NCBI GenBank assembly: GCA_030035585.1
Contig: CM057471.1
Location: 92,629,819-92,693,818, forward strand
Reading direction: 5' to 3'
Length of the DNA stretch: 64,000 nucleotides
From: Dugong dugon
Lineage: Eukaryota > Chordata > Mammalia > Sirenia > Dugongidae
Position numbers and translations under genes: made by a program. The notes below the pieces were generated by a model that made no database searches, was not told the DNA's origin, and saw nothing but the letters and a program-made list of their open reading frames with translations. Below are positions 22,071 to 33,842 of this stretch, one piece after another. How positions within the stretch are numbered: position 1 is the first letter of the stretch; every line of letters begins with the position of its first letter.

Positions 22071-22855
22071 GTGCTTTAGATGACGGTTTGAGTTGGAATC
22101 AACTTGATGGCAATGAGTTTGGTTTGGTTTTAGATGAAAGTTTGCAGAGCAAATTAGTTTCTCATTAAACAATTAATACACATATTGTTTTGTGACATGG
22201 GTTGCCAACCCCACAAAGTGTCAACACTCTCCCCTTGTTGACCTTGGGTTACCCATTATCAGCTTTCCTGTCCTCTCCTGGCTTCTCATCATCGCCCCTA
22301 GGCTAGTGTGCCCATTTAGTCTTATTTTGTTTTATGGCCTGTCTAATCTTTGGCTAAAGGGTGAACCTCAAGAGTGACTTCAGTACTGAGTTAAAAGGGT
22401 GTCTGGGGGCCATACTCTTGGGGTTTCTCCAGTCTCTGTCAGACCAGTAAGTCTGGTATTTTTTTGTGAGTAAGAATTTTCTTCTACATTTTTCTGCAGC
22501 TCTGTCTAAGACCCTCTACTGTGCTCCTGATGGGGTGAGACCAGTGAAATATCTTAGATGGCCCCTGACAGGCTTTTAAGAACCCAGACGCTACTCACCA
22601 AAGTAGAATGTAGAACATTTTCTTTATAAATTGTTATGCCAATTGAGCTAGATGTCCCCGAAGACCATGGTCTCTATCCCTCAGCCCAGTAATTTGGTCC
22701 CTCAGGGAGTCTGGTTGTGTCTATGAAGCTTCCATGACCTTGCCTTGGCCAAGTTGTGCTGACTTCCCCAGTATTGTGTACTGTCTTAATCTACACCAAA
22801 GTTACCACTTGTCTACGGTCTAGTTAACAATATAGGAAAAACATTCTGAACAGAA
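22071..22855 (-). mobile_element. L1 3'UTR
   Basis: Reverse counterpart of 3900-4800: 'aaagggtgtctgggggccat', 'ggtttctccagtctctgtca', 'gccaattgagctagatgtcc'. ORF2 is absent, so the copy is strongly 5'-truncated. A tiny SINE tail is inserted near its left end. Confidence 0.9.
22084..22128 (+). mobile_element. Tail-only SINE insertion (45 bp)
   Basis: Only the SINE 3' end is present ('gagttggaatcaacttgatg' followed by 'gcaatgagtttggtttgg'). It is flanked by a perfect 9-base duplication 'tttagatga' (22075-22083 and 22129-22137), so it is a real, extremely 5'-truncated retroposition into the L1. Confidence 0.88.
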
Positions 22856-23624
22856 GCTGTACATTATAACTCCTAGAGTTCACAGGCCATATTCCTTTAC
22901 TGGTTTTCCTTCTTCTTTGCCGCAACCCAGTGTTCATTTTCACCCTCACAGTGGGAGTGAGTACCTTAGGCCAGGTTTCCTCTATTCAGAGTCCTGACAC
23001 CCCAAATTTCTCTTGGACTAACTGAAAAGAATAAAGAATAATAAAACATTTTCTCTCATCTCCAGGCTCTAGCTCATTACCAGTAAATTCATAACCTCAT
23101 TCTCAGATGCAGATCTATCTCCATTTAAGAAAGCTGTTTATATTATTAGAAGAATTTGGTGTCTGATTTTCTCAACTTACCTATTTCTGAGAAGCAGGAT
23201 TTACAAACTCAGATATCTCTTAAGAGCTTGGTAATATAAATGGATGATATGGGCTGGGTATAAAAATAAAGTATGCTGTCCTCAATTTTTCTTGAAATAA
23301 ATGGGTTGTCCTCTTGGATTATTTTTCATTATTCAACCTTTGATAGAAAAAAGGTCAAGAAATATTCAGCTTAAGGGTGATGCTATTTGTCATCTGACCC
23401 CAGAAATGAAGAGGACTGGTGAATGAAGAACTCACACTTCATTTATGGAGAGCTCAGTGACTCAGTTACAGTGATTACACCGTGCTGAGTGTGGACCTGG
23501 CATCCTTAACTCTTCCAGATTGTTTGAGAAACACCAAAAGTCCATATTTTTATGCTATTTGCTTATTAGAATGCTGTTTCCAATGAATTAAATTCTAAAA
23601 TTTTAAAAATACTGTGAAGATCAG
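22856..23624. other. Non-coding stretch, nothing recognised
   Basis: Repeat-poor DNA without exon-like open frames. Confidence 0.45.
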
Positions 23625-24126
23625 TGTCTTACTTATCTAACACTGCTATAACAGAAATACCACAAGTGGATGGCTTTAAGAAACAGAAATTTATTCTCTT
23701 ACAGTCTAGGATGCTAGAAGTCCAAATTCAGGGTGCCAGCTCCGGGGGAAGGCTTTCTCTCTCTGTCAGCTCTGGGGAAAGATCTTTGTCATCAGTCGTC
23801 CCCTGGTCTAGAAGTTTTTCAGCACAGGGACTTTGTTCCTGGCTCTTCTTTCTTCGTGGTGTGAAGTCCCCCTGTCTCTCTGTGCTCTTTTCTCTTTTAT
23901 ATCTCAAAAGAAATTGACTTAAGACACAACTTAATCTAGTAGATTGCATCCTGCCTCGTTAACATAACTGCTGCTAATTCTGCCTCATTAACATCATAGA
24001 AGTAGGAATTATAACACATAGGAAAATCATATCAGATGACAAGATGGTGGATAATCACACGATACTGGGGATCATGGACTAGCCAAGTTGACAGATATTT
24101 TGGGGGACACAATTCAGTCCATGACA
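23625..24126 (-). mobile_element. MLT1-like MaLR solo LTR, well preserved
   Basis: Bounded by TGT and ACA, about 502 bp, with flanks 'atcag' (23620-23624) and 'attag' (24127-24131) matching at 4 of 5 bases, the usual duplication length. Antisense landmarks: 'ataccacaagtggatggctt', 'gatgctagaagtccaaattc', 'ggacacaattcagtccatga'. The middle ('taacataactgctgctaatt') is unlike the human MLT1 consensus as I recall it and may mark a lineage subfamily. Confidence 0.88.
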
Positions 24127-24131
24127 ATTAG

Positions 24132-24457
24132 TATTGTATGTTTCAAATGAAACATGTCTGCAGGCCAGAACTGACCTTCAGGCTGCCATTTGTAACCTCT
24201 TTTGAAAAATATCTGGGCTTTACCTTTGTAAAACCAAAAGTTCAATGGAAGGTTTTTGTTTTCCAAACTATAAGAGGTGTCTACCCAATTTTCATTCTCC
24301 TCTGGAGCAAAGAATCATGACATTGTAATAGTATTTTGCTTCTGCTACATAGACAAGATAAAGATTTTGGAAAGAATAGTAGATTACCCGAAAATGTTTA
24401 ATCTGGTGACAGTAATCAGTATGGAAAGCAGAAAGGACATGGTGGGGGGGGGGGGTT
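24132..24457. other. Non-coding stretch ending in a G-run
   Basis: Nothing recognised except a G-rich run at 24440-24456 ('ggtggggggggggggg'-type), a length-unstable tract. Confidence 0.5.
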
Positions 24458-24650
24458 AGAATCAGATAGATTTAGGTTTAAACCTAGTTCTGACTTTCAC
24501 TAAGTGTAACTTTGTGTAACAGACAAACTCTCTGACTTACCTTTCTCATCTGTAAAATGGGAATAATAAAGCTTACCTTATAAGTAAGAGCAAGGCCAGA
24601 TAATCCATGTAAATGGCTGGTCCATAGAGAGAATTAAAAAAATATCAGTT
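24458..24650 (+). mobile_element. MIR SINE
   Basis: 'ggtttaaacctagttctgac', 'ctcatctgtaaaatgggaat' and 'aataaagcttacctta' follow the MIR order. Confidence 0.85.
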
Positions 24651-25175
24651 CCTTCCTTTCCACTCTCTGCTTACCTGATCATTTACTAACTTCCACATTT
24701 ACCTCGGTTCCAACGTGAAAACTCTTAAGTTTATTTTATTTCTGTATAGGTTTTTCAAATATTTAGAAGTGGAGTGGCTATCTCAACAAGTTCCAGTGAA
24801 TTATTTTATCAAATAGCAGAATGTCTAGTCTCTTGCCCAGGATCAGCTATGGCACATCCCCAGTGCATTATCTAGTATTCTGAGTACTGTGTTAATCCAT
24901 CTAACTGCGTTCACTTGATATCAAATGACTGGTTCTGTTGACATAACCTTAGCAACCTTACTCTGTTTGTTAGTATCAACCACAGCAGTCAAATAACTCC
25001 TCCACCAATGAATACATTTAATTGTTTCTCTAGGTATGTGCATTTCTCTGTTACGTTGTCGTTCGTATAATTCTTAGTGGAATTTGGGGTAGAGAAGTTG
25101 CCATATTTTTTCTCTTTGCTTGCCATTACTGGTTTTTACAAGTCAGTACAAAGCAGTCGAGAAAGCACAGGTTGG
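24651..25175. other. Non-coding stretch, nothing recognised
   Basis: No repeat, exon or RNA gene identified. Confidence 0.4.
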
Positions 25176-25375
25176 GTTTCAGGAACACTATGTTCTAGAC
25201 ACAGAAGGTCTGCCATTAGCTGTATGCCATTAGGCAAGTTGCCTGACTCTTGAGTGCTTGGATATCTCTTTTGTAAATCGGAGTTAATAGTGTTAGCCTT
25301 GCTTATCTCTCTGGATTGTTGTGAGATAATAGACACAAGGAATTTCACTGTACAAATGTAATGTGACTGAAAAAT
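25176..25375 (+). mobile_element. MIR SINE
   Basis: 'gccattaggcaagttgcctg', 'ctcttttgtaaatcggagtt' and 'ggattgttgtgagataatag' follow the MIR core and 3' half. Confidence 0.8.
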
Positions 25376-25410
25376 AAAGGTCATCATTTTAGAGTTCTAG
25401 AGGAATAGAG

Positions 25411-25586
25411 CAGGGCGTCTCAAACTTTACGGCACATTAGAATCACCAGGGGAGATTTAAAAACTTGCCCAAACCACACACAGCTCATAGCCATGAAATC
25501 AGACTCTCTGAGTGTGGCACCCAGGCATTGGTATGTTTTTAAATCCCCAGGTAATTCCCATGCACAGCCAGGTTTGAGAACATGTG
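25411..25586 (+). mobile_element. MER5A-type hAT-Charlie MITE
   Basis: Ends 'cagggcgtctcaaacttta' and 'caggtttgagaacatgtg' are inverted relatives; inner 'ttagaatcaccaggggagat' and 'ccccaggtaattcccatgca' are MER5A landmarks. Confidence 0.8.
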
Positions 25587-25596
25587 CTTTTGCAAC

Positions 25597-25754
25597 TCGT
25601 TCTCAGTGTGGCCTGTAGACCAACAGTATTAGCATCACCTGAGAGCTTGTAGGACTGTAGAACGTCAGGCCATCCTACACCAACTGACGTAGAATCTGTA
25701 TTTTAACACCATCTTCTGGCAATGCATTTCCATGTTAAATTTTGAGAATCGCTG
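25597..25754 (-). mobile_element. MER20-type hAT-Charlie MITE
   Basis: 'ggcctgtagaccaacagtat', 'agcatcacctgagagcttgt' and 'ttttgagaatcgctg' fit antisense MER20, though decayed. Confidence 0.65.
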
Positions 25755-25764
25755 CTTTAGAGGT

Positions 25765-25900
25765 TATTTATCTCGTCTTACTTTGCAGTTGAGGAAATCC
25801 AAAGATGTTAAGGGATTTGCTTAGGATCACAATTCTAGCTGGTGAAACCAGGACTAGAATTCAGGTTTCTTGAATTCAAGATCTGTGCTTCTTCCTCGGC
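25765..25900 (-). mobile_element. MIR fragment
   Basis: 'gcagttgaggaaatccaaag', 'gatttgcttaggatcacaat' and 'aaaccaggactagaattcag' are the antisense MIR core. Confidence 0.75.
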
Positions 25901-27541
25901 ATGTATTATTCTTCATACAGAAGATAAAGGTGTGGATAGAATGCCAATAGTGTGTACATTTTGAGTCTACTCTGATCCTTTTTCATACGTGGTCAATGAA
26001 CTTTCTGTAAACTATCTCTCTCCCTGTACCTATCACCTCTGAGAATAATGTTCATGAAATGGAGAAACCGATTGAAAACTGCACTCAGATTCCCATGAAT
26101 ATTTTGAGAGTGGAGCAGTTTGTAATTTGTGCCTGTTATTGAGCTCCTTACTAAAATCTCTCTATCCCCACAGCAGAAATTCTAATGCAAGTTTTATAAA
26201 ATAAAACTTTTCCGCTTTTCATTAGCCGATAGACTCGTGTCAAAAAACCCTGGTGTGGATAAGAATGTTAATATGCAACACAGCTAATAAAAAATTGCCT
26301 TTCAGTTACCAACTTGGAGCTTTTGGGAAGGAGGTAGCCTAGGAATTTTGGATGCAGGTAGCTTTGGAAGAGGCAGACTGAAAGTTCTGAAGACAGCTTA
26401 TAATGGGCTCTGTGCACTAAGTAATCTAGTCAGAGTATAAAGGCAGCTGGGGAGAAAATGCAGGCTGGATTGGTATTGATATGTCCAATCAAACACCACA
26501 TGGGTGAAGCAGATGTATGCCACACACATTGAGATGCGCTATTTTAAATTTCCTGGGGCCAGTACTTGTTACAGATGAACAGTATGTTGACTCATCAGGC
26601 TTCCTAGTAGTATGTACCTAGCTCTCTCCTCCTCTCTGTACCCGCTGTGCCTCTGATTACACTGTAAGTAATGGCAGCTTTGCCTTGGGAGGTTATGGTT
26701 ATGGTACAGATGGGGCAGCCCATCTGTGAAGGTGTGTAAATTTCAAATTGCTAGTTGTAGCTCCTGCAAGTGGGCCACCGGAATAGAAGGGAGTGAACCC
26801 CAGTGGGAGTGGCACCCAAAGCCACAATAATTTCTGACGACTAACCTCCGGTTTTTCACATCAGCTATTATGCATGTTTCCTGGATCATAGACAAAATGA
26901 TTGCTTTGCTGTATGGAAAATCTGGCACTGTAAAACTGTCTAATTTTCCTCACATGATATCATAATACTTCTGGTAGCACTATTTGTTGCTAACTCCTCC
27001 CTCTCCTCCTCCTTCTGATTTCTCCCTCTATTTGATATCCTTTTTTTTCCATCTATTAATTGCCAACAGACTTCAGCCCAAAGTGAGGATATTGAGTAAT
27101 GTGACAGCAGCAGAGGACTGCAAAGCCTTCTGTCCCTATGGTAAAGAATGTGTACATGTGTGTGGGTGTATGTGTGTGTGCACGCATTTGTATTTAGTTG
27201 GGAGGGGACTCATGGAGATCAAGAGTGACAGTTTTCAAGCTAGAACGCATTTAGGAAACTCTAGAGTTTGCTAATTCAAATGCGTGTAAAGACCAAGGCA
27301 GGTAATATAAATGCATGAACTTGGCCAGGGTAGGAAGTCACAGAGACAGTGGTGGACTGAACACCTCACACCCACACCTCACACCATGCCTAAGAGAGGC
27401 AGCCACCAGCCAGCTCCACCAAGTCTTGCTATGACAGAGTGCCAGCCCAGTGATGTGAGATCCTTTCATTTTTCAGAGAAGTGGAAAATTCTAATTTTAT
27501 GTAAAAATGTTTGATATCTAAACTCTTGTAATTTATTGAAG
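25901..27541. other. Repeat-poor non-coding stretch
   Basis: Contains a CT-rich patch at 26995-27035 and an imperfect TG repeat at 27152-27182. No exon with clear support. The open frame 26984-27274 is a chance frame over these tracts. Confidence 0.45.
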
Positions 27542-27563
27542 GTTTTTTTTTTTTTTTTTTTTA
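27542..27563. repeat. T homopolymer
   Basis: About 22 T in a row; may be the worn poly(A) of a minus-strand retroposon, but no body is recognisable after it. Confidence 0.85.
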
Positions 27564-27639
27564 ACACTGTCAGTACTATGTAGGCCAAAAACCATGTTTG
27601 GGGCTAGATTGGGCCTGTGGGACAGCAGTTTGCAAACTT

Positions 27640-27765
27640 GATTTAGACTGATGACCTCATTTCACAGAAGAAAAGGGATTTGTCCAAGCTCATGGGATTA
27701 GTGAGGTGCAGAGCTGGGGAAAGAATGCAGGTCAGGAGGCTTCCCATTCCTTGTTACCTCTGAAG
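27640..27765 (-). mobile_element. MIR fragment
   Basis: 'cacagaagaaaagggatttg', 'ccaagctcatgggattagtg' and 'gagctggggaaagaatgcag' are antisense MIR core. Confidence 0.65.
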
Positions 27766-27774
27766 ACACCTTGG

Positions 27775-28060
27775 TGCATGCCAGGCACTGAGCTAAGTCA
27801 ATGTTGGGTTACAGACATGGCTCCAACCCTCAATGAGCTCACAGCCTGGCAGGGGAGACGGACAAGCAAATAAGGTAAGTATAATACCTTGGGGTAGATA
27901 CAATAAAAAAGTAATTACAAGATGCAGAGACAACACCGAGAGGAAAAAGGACATTTTATCTGAGGAAAGAGTGGCTGGCATTGGGGTGGAGAATCAGAGA
28001 AGAGTTTCCAGAAAAGGTGACGTCTGAGCCGGGCTTTGACATTCTGAATATTTTAATAAG
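27775..28060 (+). repeat. Ancient interspersed repeat copy
   Basis: 'ccaggcactgagctaagtca', 'aatgagctcacagcctggca', 'gagacggacaagcaaataag' and 'gacgtctgagccgggctttg' are in the same order as the copies at 5480 and 46490. Confidence 0.55.
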
Positions 28061-28181
28061 AGCCATCATGTTTTGGTTGATTGCTTGCTTCTTTTACATT
28101 GGTTAAGCAGCTGGATTATTACTGTAATCCTGATGAATTTTAGCAGACAAAAATAATAACAAATGACTTAATATTGGCTTT

Positions 28182-28687
28182 AAAAAATGTTTTTGTTGTT
28201 ACTGAGAATATACACAGGAAAACATACATCCATTCAACTGTCTCTACATGTACAATTCAGTGACATTGATTACATTCTTCCAGTTGCAACCATTCTCATC
28301 CTCCTTTTCTGAGTTGTTCTTCCCTCATTAACATAAATTCACTGCCCATTAGGGAAAAAAAAAAAAAAGTTTGCTGTTGAGTCAATTCCAGCTCATACCG
28401 ATCCTGTATGACAGAGTATAACTGCCCCATAGGGTTTCCAAGGAGCGGCTGGTGGATTTGAACTGCCAACCTTTTGATTAGCAGCCAAGCTCCTAACCAC
28501 TGTACCACTGCCCCTTAAAGTTCCTATCTAATCTTTCCAGTTGATATTGTCGCTTTGATCCCATATAGATAGTTCTTAAAAGTGCATAACGCTCAAGGCA
28601 GACATCCTTTACTAGTTAAACTAAAACAATTTTTTGGTTTTAAGAAGACTTCAGGGGATATTTTTGGCTTAAGTTCTAAAGATTATC
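28182..28687 (-). mobile_element. L1 3'UTR fragment with target duplication
   Basis: Matches 9038-9430. Flanks 'aatattggcttt' (28170-28181) and 'aatgttggcttt' (28688-28699) match at 11 of 12 bases, fixing both ends. A SINE is nested in it, so the SINE is younger. Confidence 0.9.
28351..28512 (-). mobile_element. AfroSINE-type SINE nested in L1
   Basis: Antisense head 'aaccactgtaccactg' and 'aactgccaaccttttgatta', tail 'gttgagtcaattccagctca'. It splits the L1 3'UTR between 'cattag' and 'ttaaagttcc', as comparison with 9222-9245 shows. Confidence 0.9.
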
Positions 28688-28759
28688 AATGTTGGCTTTT
28701 TGATTTAAAGTTCACGTATATCATCTTACTTGAACCTAAAAATATTTGGAGGGAAGGGT

Positions 28760-28905
28760 GAGGAATGGGGTGGGTATTAAGTCCGTTTTATAGATGAAGA
28801 AATTACGGCTCTGAGAAGCTAAGTGCGTTGCCAAGAGGCAGCTCACTACTATACGGCAGAGGCAGAACTAGTCAGAACTCGGGTCTTTCTCATTTGTATG
28901 TGGTA
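28760..28905 (-). mobile_element. MIR fragment
   Basis: 'ttttatagatgaagaaatta', 'gagaagctaagtgcgttgcc' and 'agaactagtcagaactcggg' fit the antisense MIR core. Confidence 0.7.
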
Positions 28906-28963
28906 CTGTTTACACTCTGGGTCTTGACTTACTATGGCACTTACCATCTAGGTTTCACTTGGG

Positions 28964-28981
28964 GTGTGTGTGTGTGTGTGT
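28964..28981. repeat. (GT)n microsatellite
   Basis: Nine perfect gt units. Confidence 0.95.
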
Positions 28982-29873
28982 AATCATGGCGGTGGTGAGG
29001 TGACAGCAGAGTGTGAAAGGTGGGGGTAAGAACCAAATGGGTGAATCCACTTCTAGTCTGCTTTACTATGCCATTCACCTTCATATTCTCTGCATTAATG
29101 GAGGTTAAGAGTCTGGTGGAAAATCTCAAAAGTGGATAAATGAAATTATTTGTATTTGTCATTGGGTATGAGTGTGTGTAATGGTTTAGAAAATTATAAA
29201 ACAAGTAAAGAGACCATTTAGTCAATATCCAACTCGGGAGGAATAGGAAAACTGCATTTCATCAACTCTGCTAATAATATCCCCTTCCTTCCTTCTCCCA
29301 CGTAGCAGTGTCTCTTAAACAGCACAAGTCACCCCTTCAAAGGGAACTCGTTCTTCTCTCTCAATTTGCTTGTTGACTTTTTCAAACCTTCCTAGGAGAG
29401 TCAAGGTAATTAAATAGCTTAGTTTAACTGAGGAAATTTCAAACTTCTTTTCCAATTTCTCTTAGACTATGGCCTATAGCTGAGAGTAAAAAAAACTAAC
29501 AATTAATTCAATCTAACATAATTTTATTGAATACCTGTGCTAACTTCTCGAGCATGCAAATATAAGAATGACACAGGTGAATATGCAACTAACTATATTG
29601 TGGTTGGATTGTAGCAGAAACAGGCCCAGGCCATGTCAGGTGGACATTCTGGGAAAACTAATAATCTGGTATCCTTACAAACCAGTATTTAAAAAAAAAA
29701 TATTGTTTCGATATTTCTTTGTAGAGGCGAGATTGTTACCAGTTGGATTTTCTTTTCCTACTAAAATGTACCATCAGCTTTAATGAACAAGATCAAATTG
29801 TATGTATATTTTCAGTTATTTATGGAATTGTATGTGTGTGACATGGTGCCAGCTTATGCCAGTGAAAGCTCCC
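28982..29873. other. Non-coding stretch, nothing recognised
   Basis: No repeat, exon or RNA gene identified; short A-runs only. Confidence 0.4.
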
Positions 29874-30289
29874 TGTTATGAATTGAATTGTGTCCCCCAA
29901 AAAGATATGTTCAAGTCCTAACCCTTGGTACCTGTGGATGTGATCTTGTTTGGAAATAGGGTTGTTAAAAATTAGTTAACATGAGGTCATACTGGAGCAG
30001 GATGGGTCCTAATCCTATATGGGTGATGTCATATAAAAGAGGAGAAGACAGACACACAGAGGATGGACAGCCATATGATGATGCACCTAGAAGCCAAGGA
30101 ACACTTGAGACTACCAGGATCTGGGAGAGACAAGAGAAGCACCTCTCCTACAGACTTCGGGGAGAGTATGGTCTGACTGACACATTGATTTGGACTTTTT
30201 GCCTCCAGAACTGTGAGAAGTATATTTCTGTTGTTTAAAGCCACCCACTTTGTGGTAGTTTGTTACTGCAGTCTTAGGAAACAAATATA
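29874..30289 (+). mobile_element. MLT1-type MaLR solo LTR
   Basis: Starts 'tgttatgaattgaattgtgt' and ends 'ttaggaaacaaatata'. Landmarks: 'aaaaagatatgttcaagtcc', 'aggtcatactggagcaggat', 'tgcctccagaactgtgagaa'. Flanks 'ctccc' and 'ttccc' match at 4 of 5. The open frame 29981-30238 within it is chance. Confidence 0.9.
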
Positions 30290-31202
30290 TTCCCTTTATA
30301 GTTGTTGTCTAAGCCACCACCCAATGGGCTCAGCCCTTAATTCTGCTCTGGAGAGAAGAATGGAGCTTTTGGAGAAAGGACAGAAATAGAGGATGAAAAG
30401 ACTAATTCTGACTGGGGACTGAGCTAGGCCACAAAGAATGAACGAGATTTCTAAAAGCTGGGAAGCTCAGGGCTAAGACACGATGAATCTGTCAGGAAGA
30501 GAGGGTGACAGAGACAAAGGCCAGCTCAACCAAGCTAAGGTGCTAGAGACACAGAGAGAAGGCAAAATTTAGGTATTCTGTAGCTGGCTAAGCCTGATGA
30601 ACTGTTTCTGGTAGATTCAAAGGTCTTATTTCCCCTAAGATACAATTCTATTTAAGAGGGGGAATAAAAGGGTTGAAGTTGAGATAAAGTAGGTGAAAGT
30701 CAGGCTGAAATGTGTCTATTATTGGTGGTTGTAGTCACTCCCTTTAAGATGTACCTGTGCTTAAGCACAAGCATTCTGGACCAGCTTCCAGACTACCCAG
30801 CTACCCTATGCCTTGTTTTTCTTAAACAGCCTCTCTTGAAAGGATGTGCCATTTGGCGGTCACCTGCCACCTTTTTTTTTCCTTCAGACTGCTGATTTAG
30901 GATGTGGCACATCTGGAGATCATCCAAGGATTTGAGTTAATATGAGTTTGCCATCTTTTACGACTGCCAGATTAACTGGACTAATTTAGGAAGTTAATCA
31001 AAGGGCAGGCAAAGTGTCAGGCCTGAGTGCCTGGAGAAAATGAGGAGATTTCTGTTGCTTCTACTTGAAGCAGAAGCACTCCATGTGAGGGACTGCCACA
31101 AGAACTCTAGGAAGCTTCAGCCTGTAGCCTGAATGAACTTCTGATGCTTTGGGAATGCAGCCTTGTGAAAAGAAGCTCTGTCAGAAAATGGTAGAAGATG
31201 GT
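30290..31202. other. Non-coding stretch, nothing recognised
   Basis: Repeat-poor; no exon-like frame. Confidence 0.4.
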
Positions 31203-31210
31203 AGATACTG

Positions 31211-31749
31211 TTGTTGTTAGGTGCTGTCGATCGATTCCGACTCATAGCAATCCTATGTTCAGCAGAATGCCCAGTCCTGTGCCATCCTCACAGTTGTTGC
31301 TATGCTTGAGCCCATTGTTGCAGCCACTGTGTTAATCCATCTCATTGAGGATCTTCCTCGTTTTTGCTGACCCTCTACTTTACCAAGCATGATGTTCTTC
31401 TTCAGGGACTGGTCCCTCCTGATAACATGTCCAAAGCACGTGAAATGAAGTCTCCCCATCTTCACTTCTAAGCAGCATTCTGGCTGTACTTCTTCCAAGA
31501 CAGGTTTGTTTGGTCTTCTGGCAGTCCATGGTATATTCAGGATTCTTCAACAACACCATAATTCAGACACCAAATCTTCAATCTTCCTTATTCATTGTCG
31601 AGCTTTCGTATGCATATGAGGTGATTAAAAATGCCGTGGCTTGGGTCAGGCTTACCTTAGACCTCAAAGTGACATCTTTGCTTTCAACACTTTAAAGAGG
31701 TCTTTTACAGCAAATTTGCCCAATGCAATATATTGTTTGATTTCTTGGC
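31211..31749 (-). mobile_element. RTE LINE 3' fragment
   Basis: Reverse match to the RTE 3' part. An 8-base target duplication 'agatactg' (31203-31210 and 31750-31757) fixes both ends. The minus frame at 31259-31498 reads 'FTCFGHVIRRDQSLKKNIML', the RTE C-terminal motif. Confidence 0.95.
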
Positions 31750-31757
31750 AGATACTG

Positions 31758-33673
31758 CTTATGTAATTATAGCTCCATTTTAGCTTCTTGGCCTTTGCAT
31801 TTAGAAACAAACCCATATTTGTTATGTTTCTTGGTTAAGTATTAATGGAATCACAATTTTAGCCTTATTCACCTGCCATAGGTACAACACAGATACAATA
31901 ACTGATATTTGGAGAGGAAGGCATGACCGTGGAGCTACATGGGGAGTTTCACCCCAAAATATGTGGGAGTTGATAAGTTTTATTCAGTTGCCCAATTTTC
32001 TCTCATCTTTGATATTTTAAGAACATTTTTCTAGTCCATATTGTTCAAAAGGTATTAGGTAGAACAATAAGTGGTATTTTTAAAAAAAATTGTGGTTAAA
32101 TGATTTTGGGAAATGCTCAGTTAAAAAAGGTTAAACTGATTTTTTTAGTGTGGGACTCCTCACAGCCTTCAACATGATAATGTGCTTTCTCAGTTTTCAA
32201 GATGAGTCTATGGTATTCAGTGTTTCCTGTTTTATAGTAAACCAAGATCCATTGGAGACAACATGAGGAGCACTGTTCTAGACCATAACTTGCATATATT
32301 CTCTTGGGGAAGCCACTTCACTTCTAAGCTGTAAGTTTTGTAATGTACATATTGACAGTGAGAGCATTTGGGATTATATGAAGACCAAGTGAGATCTTAC
32401 AAATGACAAAGTACTAGGCAAGTGTTAATCATTATTAGTCTACAAAATTTATGACTAAAAAATAGAACACTTTAGGATTATTATTTAATGCAATAAATTT
32501 TAATGACATTTCTACTGTTTTATAGACTCAAAAAAAAAAAAAGGTGGGAAGGAAGTTTAGAGAATAATGATAGAAGTTTGAGCTCTAAGCCATAAGGGTC
32601 TATTTCTTCCATAAAACTAATAAATGGCAATACTCTTTATGTGTTTCAAGATAAAGTTTATTTAATATAGGAAAATAATAATTCCTTTTGGGGGGCTGGA
32701 AATAATTTAGAGATGCTTTATCATAGCAGGATTGGACAATAGAATTTCAGGAAAGCAGAAGTGCTAAGAATTCCAGGTACTATCATACAGTCAAACTCAG
32801 GTTACCAGTCCAGAGATTTCACAATATAAATTGTGAGGATAGCATAATTGGACAATGAAAAAGAGATAGTAAAAGAGAGCCCCTTGTCTCCCTAATCATT
32901 AGTGTAAAATGTTGTCTGTTTAAGCTATGTTAGGTTGGGGGCTGGGTCTTACATCACATGGTAGTATTCTTCCAGCACCTGGAACAGTGCTTAGTAAATT
33001 CTATTAATACAAATTAAATGACAAATTTGGTCCTGTGTCTGCATTCCTGGAAAAAACACATTTTAAATTAGATTACTGCTAAGTGGGTTTATACCTAGTT
33101 GGAAATGCAATTTGTAACGATTCAGGGTCAATATAAGAGTATTTACTAGTTGAATGAAACTCCACAGTGGTCAGTCTTTGGGCAACTCAATGGGGACCCA
33201 TTTAGACTAATTCACTTAAGAAGGGACAAGGGATCTTAATGACAAGAAAAGAAATTCTTTACTGGTTTTGTGTAAGTGTGTAGTGAAAAGGAACTAAGCG
33301 TTAAACATCACATGCTGATGCTGGCCAACAAAACTGTTATCAATCGAGTCAATTTAAGATAAAATTAATGGAGTAAACAGACCTTTGCCGGCAAAAGTGA
33401 ACTTCTGAGGACTTTAATATGGTATTTTCAAGAATATAGATAATTTTTCCTGAACTTGACTAAGGCTAGGATGATGTTCATAGTTTATTTATCTCTGTAA
33501 AACTAATATGCCCCCATAGGAATCAAATCTGTGTCATTGGCCTCATTGGCACCATGTGCTATGTGTCAAATCAAATAATCCAGCTTTTGGAATCAATTAA
33601 GTCTTTATTAGTCTATTTTCTGCATTTGGGTGATACTATAATCAAATAAGATGATTAGGAAATGGATGATGGC
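31758..33673. other. Non-coding stretch with one MIR-like part
   Basis: At about 32275-32440, 'ggggaagccacttcacttct' and 'cagtgagagcatttgggatt' suggest a MIR. The remainder is unassigned AT-rich DNA with an A-run at 32529. Confidence 0.45.
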
Positions 33674-33842
33674 CAGAGCTGCATTGTCCAATATGATAGC
33701 CACTGGCCATATGTGTCTATTTAAATTGAAGTGTAAATTAACTAAAATTAAAATTAAACATTTAGTTCCTCAGTCTCACTGGCCACATTTTAAGTACTCA
33801 GTGGTCACATGCAGCTAGTAGCTACCATATTGGACAGCGCAG
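33674..33842. mobile_element. hAT-Charlie MITE (CAG-CTGTCCAATA type)
   Basis: Long inverted ends: 'cagagctgcattgtccaata' and, reversed, 'ctgcgctgtccaatatggta'. The middle is AT-rich. The ends match a well-known mammalian hAT-Charlie MITE group (MER1/MER58-like). No clear 8-base duplication is visible. Confidence 0.8.

Noticed and set aside
242-24126. Possible provirus formed by the MaLR LTRs
   Set aside because: The LTRs are in different orientations and far apart, with no gag, pol or env sequence between them. They are solo LTRs.
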